Assembly: GCA_946885665.1 (NCBI GenBank)
Contig: CAMPGT010000064.1
Coordinates: 1-15,767 of the forward strand
DNA: 15,767 nucleotides
Reading direction: 5' to 3'
Origin: an uncultured Chitinophagaceae bacterium
GTDB taxonomy: Bacteria > Bacteroidota > Bacteroidia > Chitinophagales > Chitinophagaceae
In this document: positions 1 through 5,147 of the stretch, piece after piece
Layout of the letters: each line of letters opens with the position of its first letter
Numbering within the stretch: position 1 is the first letter of the stretch
The notes under the pieces: generated by a model
The model's input: only the letters and a program-made list of their open reading frames with translations
Told to the model about the DNA's origin: nothing
Database searches by the model: none
Translations under genes and position numbers: made by a program

Positions 1-304
1 GCTCAAAATCTCCGCCCCAATAAATGCCGTTGAGGATCTCATAGCTGCCCTCGATCAGGTCGGGATACTGGTGCAGGAAATGGATCGTGTCGAGTTGCAC
101 GGGGCCCCCATAAAAAACCGGTATCCGGAGGTCGTCCATGTTATTCATCAATTCGTCGAGGGTGTGGCCGTATTCCCGGTTAAGCACAAAACCGAAGCTG
201 CCCTGTTCATGATGATCGCAAATGAAGACCACCGTCCTGCTGAAATTGGGATCTTTCAGGAACGGTTCTGCTATCAATAAGATACCGGGACCGGGCTGTA
301 ACAT
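1..304 (-). CDS. YqgE/AlgH family protein (DUF179), 3' part outside window
   Basis: Reading the minus strand from an ATG at 304-302 gives 101 codons, open to the left edge. The protein starts MLQPGPGILLIAEPFL and has family hallmarks: GSFGFVLNR at residues 35-43, FYGGPVQ around 64-70, and GIYWGGDFE at 93-101. YqgE/AlgH proteins are usually about 185 residues, so roughly the N-terminal half is present. They are cytoplasmic proteins of uncertain biochemical role; AlgH was linked to alginate regulation in Pseudomonas, and that role should not be carried over to a Bacteroidota protein. No Shine-Dalgarno site is visible before the ATG. The gene diverges from the histidine kinase at 468, with 163 bases between them. 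The family assignment is firm from motifs; the function is unknown. Confidence 0.9.
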   Translation of the reverse strand, partial: MLQPGPGILLIAEPFLKDPNFSRTVVFICDHHEQGSFGFVLNREYGHTLDELMNNMDDLRIPVFYGGPVQLDTIHFLHQYPDLIEGSYEILNGIYWGGDFE

Positions 305-404
305 ACTTGTAAATTACGGGAAATTTTGAAAGATGGCGGTATTGCGATTTATCGGGGACAGGCATATTCGCGCGCGATTTCTTAAATATTAACTAAGGTT
401 TGAA

Positions 405-421
405 TGTAATGCCCCATTACA
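405..421. promoter_or_regulatory. Interrupted palindrome in the divergent yqgE/kinase gap
   Basis: TGTAATG at 405-411 and CATTACA at 415-421 are perfect inverted 7-mers separated by CCC. The site lies about 100 bases before the YqgE-family start and about 47 bases before the kinase start. Its size and symmetry fit a binding site for a homodimeric regulator, or a short stem-loop. No regulator gene is adjacent and no second copy was found in the window, so the role is inferred. Confidence 0.4.
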
Positions 422-467
422 GCGAGTTCCAATCCGTTTACTGCTAACTGTTCATTAAATTTGTTGG

Positions 468-1829
468 GTGAAGAAATTATTCCCGGTAATTATTGTTCTG
501 ATCAGCCTGTCACTTATTGGCACCATTTACGTCCAATACAACTGGCTTAACACGATGCTGGTGAATAAGCAGGAAGAGTTTAACTACAAAATCACCCGCG
601 CCATCGATCTCGTGGGCATTGAACTAATGGAGCAGAAGAATACCCTGCCTTCACTCAAAAATTACCGCCTCAAGCCCGGCGGCTTTTCGTTTCCTTCCGA
701 CCAGTTGCAAAACGAACTGATGAGGCCGGCCACCATCGCACAAAAATTTACCACGTACGAAATAGATGAAAAATTAAAAACCGCCTTTCAGAACCAGGGA
801 CTTAAAAGTCTGCCGTTTGAATTTGCCGTTCTTGTGGACAATGGCTTCCTGAATTTCGAATACCAGTTGAAATCTGATCATTTCGTTGAACAAACTGCGG
901 ATACCGTTAACAATGTGCAATGGCAATACCCGCTGCAGCCACCCGGTGGCAGCGACCTCGAAAACCTGCTGCCGGTGCAGTACATGATCCTCATCGTTCC
1001 CAATTTCAAGGCAATTGTATTTAAGCAGATGAGGTGGATGATCATCGGTTCGATATTTTTTACGCTGATGATCATCAGCGCATTTTCCGTAACCGTTTTT
1101 GCGCTGATACGCCAGAAGAAACTCAGCGAAATCAAAAACGATTTCATCAACAATATGACGCACGAGTTCAAAACACCGCTGGCAACGATATCGCTGGCGG
1201 TGGATGCACTGCGCAACAACAAAGTGATAGAAGACAGGACGAGGATGGAGTATTTCAGCAGCATCATCAAGGAAGAGAACCGGCGCATGAACAAGCATGT
1301 GGAAACCATATTGCAGGCGGCGTTAATGGACAGGCAGGAAATAAAACTGAATAAATCACCGCTGCACGTGCATGAACTGATACAACAGGTGATTTCAAAT
1401 TATACTTTGCAATTACAGGAAAAAGAGGGCAGGATAGAGCTCGATCTGAACGCGGATAATGATCTCATCAACGCCGACGAGGTGCATTTCAGGAATCTCA
1501 TTTCTAACCTGGTAGACAATGCGGTAAAATATTCGGGTGATAAGCTGATATTGAAAATATCAAGCTTCAATTCGAATCGCAGCATGGTGCTGAAATTCGA
1601 AGATAACGGCATAGGTATGAGCAAGGAAACCGTAAAAAGAATATTCGAAAAATTCTATCGCGCGCACACCGGCAACCTCCATAATGTCAAAGGATTCGGA
1701 CTCGGCCTCAGCTATGTAAAAACGATCATTGACGCACATGGCGGCGGAATAAAAGTGGACAGCTCGCCGGGGAAAGGATCGTGCTTTACGCTTGACGTTC
1801 CCGTTATTAACGAAAACGTCACTGCCTGA
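468..1829 (+). CDS. Membrane-bound sensor histidine kinase
   Basis: The 453-residue protein is a transmembrane two-component sensor kinase. A membrane segment at about residues 4-24 is followed by a roughly 165-residue extracytoplasmic region with no domain I recognise, and a second membrane segment at about 190-214. A HisKA dimerisation domain follows, with the phospho-accepting His232 in MTHEFKTPL. The HATPase_c domain shows the N box (NLISNLVDNAVKYS, 343-356), G1 box (DNGIGM, 379-384), F box (FEKFY, 393-397) and G2 box (GFGLGL, 409-414). All catalytic motifs are intact. The start is GTG: an in-frame stop at 456-458 excludes longer versions, and the next ATG (residue 30) would remove the first membrane segment. 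No response regulator is adjacent: the upstream neighbour is a divergent YqgE-family gene and the downstream one is convergent queA. The signal sensed and the cognate regulator are unknown. Confidence 0.93.
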   Translation: MKKLFPVIIVLISLSLIGTIYVQYNWLNTMLVNKQEEFNYKITRAIDLVGIELMEQKNTLPSLKNYRLKPGGFSFPSDQLQNELMRPATIAQKFTTYEIDEKLKTAFQNQGLKSLPFEFAVLVDNGFLNFEYQLKSDHFVEQTADTVNNVQWQYPLQPPGGSDLENLLPVQYMILIVPNFKAIVFKQMRWMIIGSIFFTLMIISAFSVTVFALIRQKKLSEIKNDFINNMTHEFKTPLATISLAVDALRNNKVIEDRTRMEYFSSIIKEENRRMNKHVETILQAALMDRQEIKLNKSPLHVHELIQQVISNYTLQLQEKEGRIELDLNADNDLINADEVHFRNLISNLVDNAVKYSGDKLILKISSFNSNRSMVLKFEDNGIGMSKETVKRIFEKFYRAHTGNLHNVKGFGLGLSYVKTIIDAHGGGIKVDSSPGKGSCFTLDVPVINENVTA

Positions 1830-3030
1830 ATAATAAACAACTGTCGCCGTAACTCAGGAACCGGAAATCATTCTCTAACGCATAGGAATATACGCTTTTC
1901 CATGCTGTGCCGATAAATGCGGCAACCAGTAACAGCAATGTTGATTTTGGCTGATGAAAATTGGTGATCAGCACCGACACGATCTTAAAGTTGTAGGGAG
2001 GTGCAATGAGGAGTGATGTGCGCGCCACAAGAACTTCCTGGTTGCGTTGATCGAGCCAGGCCAGCAGCGCCGTTAATGCTTCGACAGCGGAAACAGGGGG
2101 CGCATTCGAGTAGGGCTGCCACTGCTTTACCTGCAGCTCTTCGGCAGATAGGTTTTTATTCTGGAAAATATTTACACCGATCCAGTAAAGGCTCTCCAGT
2201 GTGCGGAGTGAAGTTGTGCCCACGGCAATGACCGGCTTGCCCTGGTGCCTCAGCAGGTTGTTAATGAATGACGTTTTCACTTCGATTATTTCGGAGTGCA
2301 TGTCGTGTTCCGCGATGGTTGTGGACTTTACCGGTTTGAAAGTTCCGGCGCCCACATGCAGCGTAACGGCATCGCGCGAAATTTTTTTCTGTTGCAGTTG
2401 TTCAAGCACGCGCGGAGTAAAATGAAGTCCGGCGGTAGGTGCGGCAACGGATCCTTCATGCCGGGCATAGATCGTCTGGTATCTTTCTGCATCAGACGGC
2501 TCGGGTTGCCGCTTAATGTAGGGCGGCAAAGGGATTTGTCCGGCGAGGTGCAATATTTCTGCAAACGATTTATTTCCGGGTGTCCACGACAACCGGATGA
2601 TGAAGCCATCCTGTTCGCGGCTGGCGATTTGCGCCACAACAGCAACATTATTCTCCAGCTTTTTTTCAAGGGCCAGGTGGTTGGGCCACGACGAGGCGTT
2701 GCCCACCATGCACTTCCAGTACACCGATCCTGTAGCAGCAAAAGCCGTTGTGACATCAGGATAACGGGCATCGGGTTCAAGGCAGAATATTTCGATTTTT
2801 CCGCCAGAGGGCTTATAAAAGATCATGCGGGCCTCTACCACTTTGGAGTCGTTGGTTACCAAAAGGGAAGTGGCGGGCAGGTGATTGGCGATGCAGCGAA
2901 AAACGTCCTGTTTTATGGCGAAGTTTTCATAAATGAGCAGCTTCGAATCGTCTCTGTTGGGCAGGGGAAATGATGCGATCCGGCTGGATGGCAGGAGATA
3001 GTTGAAGTCGTTAATGGAAAGGTTCAGCAT
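1819..3030 (-). CDS. queA: QueA-like S-adenosylmethionine:tRNA ribosyltransferase-isomerase (long form)
   Basis: QueA transfers and isomerises the ribosyl group of SAM onto preQ1 at the wobble base of tRNA, giving epoxyqueuosine in queuosine synthesis. The protein has the family signatures: NDFNYLLPSSRIASFPL at residues 7-23, YARHEGSVAAPTAGLHFT at 188-205, VGAGTF at 226-231, VGTTSLRTLES at 270-280, LITNFHQPKSTLLLLVAAF at 354-372, and FRFLSYGDSCLL near the C-terminus. I chose the ATG at 3030-3028 (403 residues) because family homology starts there. A GTG at 3063 would add 11 residues but lacks support. At about 400 residues it is longer than the usual 340-360, which matches a long QueA-like form I recall from Bacteroidota, so the symbol is tentative. 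Its stop overlaps the 3' end of the convergent kinase gene by 11 bases. Confidence 0.85.
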   Translation of the reverse strand: MLNLSINDFNYLLPSSRIASFPLPNRDDSKLLIYENFAIKQDVFRCIANHLPATSLLVTNDSKVVEARMIFYKPSGGKIEIFCLEPDARYPDVTTAFAATGSVYWKCMVGNASSWPNHLALEKKLENNVAVVAQIASREQDGFIIRLSWTPGNKSFAEILHLAGQIPLPPYIKRQPEPSDAERYQTIYARHEGSVAAPTAGLHFTPRVLEQLQQKKISRDAVTLHVGAGTFKPVKSTTIAEHDMHSEIIEVKTSFINNLLRHQGKPVIAVGTTSLRTLESLYWIGVNIFQNKNLSAEELQVKQWQPYSNAPPVSAVEALTALLAWLDQRNQEVLVARTSLLIAPPYNFKIVSVLITNFHQPKSTLLLLVAAFIGTAWKSVYSYALENDFRFLSYGDSCLLFRQ

Positions 3031-3149
3031 ATAGTTAATAACATCCAATTCACAGTGATTCACAGGTAATCCACAGCCAAATATGAGATTTTTCGTGCGG
3101 TTTCGTCTGAAGCTCAGGCTGGTAGAGGCTTTTGCCGCATTGGCTGAGT

Positions 3150-3193
3150 GTGGAAAAATTAAATATTTCCATTTCCCCGCCTCAAGTGGGAAA
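3150..3193. repeat. Paired inverted repeats upstream of mraZ
   Basis: Two back-to-back inverted repeats lie in the queA/mraZ divergent gap: TGGAAA (3151-3156) with TTTCCA (3166-3171), and TTTCCC (3172-3177) with GGGAAA (3188-3193). The right arm of the second overlaps the first box of the proposed MraZ operator. GTGGAAAAAT at 3150-3159 resembles operator box GTGGGAAAAA at 3186-3195, but lies 36 bases away and so is not in the 10-base phase. The arms are short and A/T-rich sequence can produce such pairs by chance, so a regulatory role is only suggested. Confidence 0.3.
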
Positions 3194-3215
3194 AAGTGTT
3201 ATTTTGTGGTAATTT
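3186..3215 (+). promoter_or_regulatory. Probable MraZ operator: three 10-base direct repeats
   Basis: GTG recurs exactly every 10 bases at 3186, 3196 and 3206, in units GTGGGAAAAA, GTGTTATTTT and GTGGTAATTT. MraZ is known to bind direct TGGGN boxes separated by 5-base spacers upstream of its own gene. Here the boxes read TGGGA (3187-3191), TGTTA (3197-3201) and TGGTA (3207-3211), the first perfect and the others degenerate. The site ends 29 bases before the mraZ ATG, where binding would block the promoter. Autoregulation of the dcw cluster is inferred from this match. Confidence 0.65.
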
Positions 3216-3216
3216 A

Positions 3217-3224
3217 TGTATTTG
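3217..3224 (+). promoter_or_regulatory. Possible -7 promoter element of the dcw cluster
   Basis: TGTATTTG matches the Bacteroidota -7 consensus TAnnTTTG at all but the second position. It would place the transcription start near 3231, with a leader of about 14 bases before mraZ. No well-spaced -33 TTTG is visible: the nearest TTTG (3203-3206) is only 10 bases upstream. The call rests mainly on position, just after the operator repeats. Confidence 0.3.
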
Positions 3225-3244
3225 TTGGTCAAATTTATTTATAA

Positions 3245-3703
3245 ATGATTGGTTTTCTGGGTGAATATGAGGCAACAGTTGATGCCAAAGGCCGCTTTTT
3301 GCTGCCTGCCGGCTTCAAAAGGAAGTTGCCCGAGGGCTCACCCGGGACCTTTGTGATCAGCAGGGGGTTTGAAGAGTGCCTTACGTTGTATCCCATGGCA
3401 ACATGGGAGCCGCTATATGAACAATTAAGCAAGCTGAATGATTTTGAGTCGAAAGTACGTGATTTCAAAAGATATTTTCTGAACGGGGCAACGGAAGTGG
3501 AGATGGATACGGCGGGAAGGTTGTTGATACCGCCAAATCTGAAACAGCACGCAAGCATAGGGAAGGATATTATACTGGCAGGATATACGGGCAAAATAGA
3601 AATATGGGACGTGAACAAACGCAAAGAGATCTTTGATTCGATCACCAGTGAACGTTTCAGCCAGTTGGCAAATGAAGTTTGGCCCTTTGGCGCGCAAATC
3701 TAA
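3245..3703 (+). CDS. mraZ: Transcriptional regulator MraZ
   Basis: This 152-residue protein is the normal length for MraZ, the DNA-binding regulator that opens dcw clusters. It contains the two AbrB-like (SpoVT) repeats of the family, each with a DxxxR motif: DAKGR at residues 13-17 and DTAGR at 88-92. The N-terminus MIGFLGEYEATVDAKGRFLL is typical. MraZ forms ring-shaped oligomers that bind direct repeats in its own promoter, and a fitting three-box repeat lies at 3186-3215. The ATG at 3245 follows an A/T-rich stretch with no Shine-Dalgarno site. The stop is 11 bases before rsmH, so the two genes are very likely co-transcribed. The gene diverges from queA. Confidence 0.97.
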   Translation: MIGFLGEYEATVDAKGRFLLPAGFKRKLPEGSPGTFVISRGFEECLTLYPMATWEPLYEQLSKLNDFESKVRDFKRYFLNGATEVEMDTAGRLLIPPNLKQHASIGKDIILAGYTGKIEIWDVNKRKEIFDSITSERFSQLANEVWPFGAQI

Positions 3704-3714
3704 CTGAACGAGCC

Positions 3715-4644
3715 ATGATGAAGGAGCGTCAACCGGAATATCATGTACCGGTTTTATTGCAGGAAAGTATCACTGCGCTTGCCATTAAACCGGGCGGGGT
3801 GTACGTTGACTGCACGTTCGGCGGGGGCGGCCATTCCCGGGCGATCCTGGAAAGTCTTGGCAGCGATGGAAGATTGATAGCGTTTGACCAGGATGCCGAT
3901 GCAAGAAAAAATTTGCCGGATGATGACCGCATTCTTTTTGTCCCGCACAACTTCCGCCACCTGCAAAGGTTCCTGCGGCTGCATAAGGCAGAAGCGGTTG
4001 ACGGGATACTCGCTGATCTCGGTGTGAGCAGTCACCAGTTTGATGAAGGAGAACGGGGGTTTTCGACAAGAGCGGGGATGGCGGACCTGGACATGAGGAT
4101 GGACAGGCGGCAGGAGCTGACGGCGCAAACGATCCTTTCTACTTACCCCGAACAAAAGCTGCATAAACTCTTTGAACAATACGGCGAGGTAACCAATGCG
4201 AAAACACTGGCACGCACCATTGCGGAAGGCCGAAGAACGGCGGCATTGAAAACGGTGGCAGATTTCAGGAATATGGTGTCGGCTGTGGTAAAGGGCAACC
4301 CGAATAAATATTTCGCGCAGGTTTTTCAGGCGCTGAGAATAGAAGTGAACGATGAGCTGGGTGCGCTGAAGGAAATGTTGCAGCAGGCGCCCGCGGTACT
4401 GGCGGAAGGCGGGAGAATAGCGGTGATCACTTTTCATTCGCTCGAGGACAGGCTGGTAAAAGTGTTTTTCAGGCAGGGAACTTTTGAAGATGACGGCGAG
4501 AAGGATGTATACGGTAATGCGGGTACGACGTCTTCATTGAAAGTCATCACAAAGAAACCCGTGGTGCCTTCGGAAAGAGAAATGAAACAGAATCCGAGGT
4601 CGCGCAGCGCAAAGATGAGAGTGGCGGAGAAGCGGGAGACGTGA
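3715..4644 (+). CDS. rsmH: 16S rRNA (cytosine(1402)-N(4))-methyltransferase RsmH (MraW)
   Basis: RsmH methylates N4 of C1402 in the decoding centre of 16S rRNA using SAM. The 309-residue protein has the expected motifs: HVPVLLQE at residues 10-17, the SAM-binding DCTFGGGGHS at 32-41, DLGVSSHQFD at 101-110, FQALRIEVNDEL at 204-215, ITFHSLEDR at 238-246, and a basic tail with NPRSRSAK. The ATG at 3715 was chosen. A TTG at 3679 would overlap mraZ and add 12 unsupported residues, and the ATG at 3718 is also possible. The last codons (AEKRET and stop) lie in, or run directly into, a 7-base tandem array; the TGA at 4642-4644 is the end of its second unit. The C-terminus may therefore have been reshaped by the repeat. 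Confidence 0.97.
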   Translation: MMKERQPEYHVPVLLQESITALAIKPGGVYVDCTFGGGGHSRAILESLGSDGRLIAFDQDADARKNLPDDDRILFVPHNFRHLQRFLRLHKAEAVDGILADLGVSSHQFDEGERGFSTRAGMADLDMRMDRRQELTAQTILSTYPEQKLHKLFEQYGEVTNAKTLARTIAEGRRTAALKTVADFRNMVSAVVKGNPNKYFAQVFQALRIEVNDELGALKEMLQQAPAVLAEGGRIAVITFHSLEDRLVKVFFRQGTFEDDGEKDVYGNAGTTSSLKVITKKPVVPSEREMKQNPRSRSAKMRVAEKRET

Positions 4645-4700
4645 AGCGGGAGACGTGAAGCGGGAGACGGGAGACGTGAGACGTGAGACGTGAAGCGGGA
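4631..4700 (+). repeat. Ten-unit heptanucleotide tandem array (family A)
   Basis: Ten 7-base units run without a phase break from 4631 to 4700. They use two main forms, AGCGGGA (units 1, 3, 5, 10) and GACGTGA (units 2, 4, 7, 8, 9), plus one GACGGGA (unit 6). The consensus is RRCGKGA. The array starts inside the last codons of rsmH and supplies its stop codon. It is followed after two bases by a double-hairpin element. Because 7 is not a multiple of 3, copy-number change would shift frames, but past the stop this has no coding cost. Confidence 0.95.
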
Positions 4701-4702
4701 GA

Positions 4703-4747
4703 ATATCCCCCGCTGGCGGGGGTGGCGCGGAGCGCCGGGGGTGGACA
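4703..4747 (+). repeat. REP-like double-hairpin element, copy 1 (rsmH/ftsL)
   Basis: The element starts ATAT, then hairpin A pairs CCCCCG (4707-4712) with CGGGGG (4717-4722) around CTGG. After TG, hairpin B pairs GGCGC (4724-4728) with GCGCC (4732-4736) around GGA; the first G of its left arm is the G of that TG. GGGGGTG (4737-4743) and GACA follow. A near-identical copy lies at 11618-11661 between murD and ftsW. CCCCCG could also pair with the second G run, giving an alternative fold. It lies between genes of one operon, 50 bases before the ftsL start, so it could slow transcription or protect upstream mRNA; this is inferred. Confidence 0.85.
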
Positions 4748-4797
4748 GCGAAGAAGAAGCAAACCAAATCCGCCTCACCCTTAAAAACTTAAAAAAA

Positions 4798-5127
4798 ATG
4801 CAAGAAGAAACAACGATAAAGGAAACGCGTGCAGACTGGAAGCGCCTGCTGAATTACCAGTGGATCGTGAAAAATTTTCCTTTCTTCCTGTTTCTCTCGC
4901 TGCTTGCGGTCATTTACATCTATAACGGTCATTACGCAGATAAAACCGCGAGAAATATCAACAGTGTAAAAAAAGAACTCGACGAATTGCACTATGAATA
5001 CAAAACACTGAAAAGTGAAGTCATGTTCAGAAGCAAGCAAAGCGAACTGGCGAAGGCAGTGGAACCTTTGGGACTAAAAGAATTAATGGCGCCGCCTGTT
5101 GTACTAACAGACAGCTCCGGCCAATAA
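4798..5127 (+). CDS. ftsL: FtsL-like divisome protein
   Basis: The 109-residue protein has a short basic cytoplasmic N-terminus, one membrane segment at about residues 26-43 (NFPFFLFLSLLAVIYIYN), and a likely coiled coil at about 50-85 with repeated Leu/Lys/Glu. This is the layout of FtsL, the bitopic divisome protein that links FtsQ/FtsB to FtsW/FtsI. Bacteroidota FtsL is too divergent to recognise by sequence motifs alone, so the call rests on topology and position between rsmH and ftsI. The frame stays open upstream to a GTG at 4690, but those codons run through the heptad array and hairpins. The ATG at 4798, after an A-rich stretch, is the plausible start. ftsI begins 20 bases after the stop. 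Confidence 0.85.
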   Translation: MQEETTIKETRADWKRLLNYQWIVKNFPFFLFLSLLAVIYIYNGHYADKTARNINSVKKELDELHYEYKTLKSEVMFRSKQSELAKAVEPLGLKELMAPPVVLTDSSGQ

Positions 5128-5147
5128 CCTAATCAATCAAACGCGCA

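Noticed and set aside
368..377. Alternating TCGCGCGCGA palindrome
   Set aside because: Short, self-complementary by composition, and no second copy or flanking structure suggests a function.
456..463. TAAATTTG, a perfect match to the Bacteroidota -7 consensus before the kinase
   Set aside because: It would start transcription near 470, inside the GTG start codon, and no well-spaced TTTG lies upstream, so it is probably coincidental in A/T-rich sequence.
774..1298. Long minus-strand open frames opposite the histidine kinase
   Set aside because: They lie wholly within a well-supported gene, have no recognisable domains and are frame shadows.
3067..3075. TAATCCACA resembling a DnaA box next to queA
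   Set aside because: Single copy with one mismatch, no cluster of boxes, no dnaA or other origin genes nearby.
4703..4747. Intrinsic transcription terminator after rsmH
   Set aside because: The stems are strong but no U run follows, and essential downstream genes of the same cluster need read-through.
4690..4797. Longer ftsL frame starting at GTG 4690
   Set aside because: The added 36 codons read through the heptad array and both hairpins and give no recognisable protein; the ATG at 4798 gives a normal FtsL layout.
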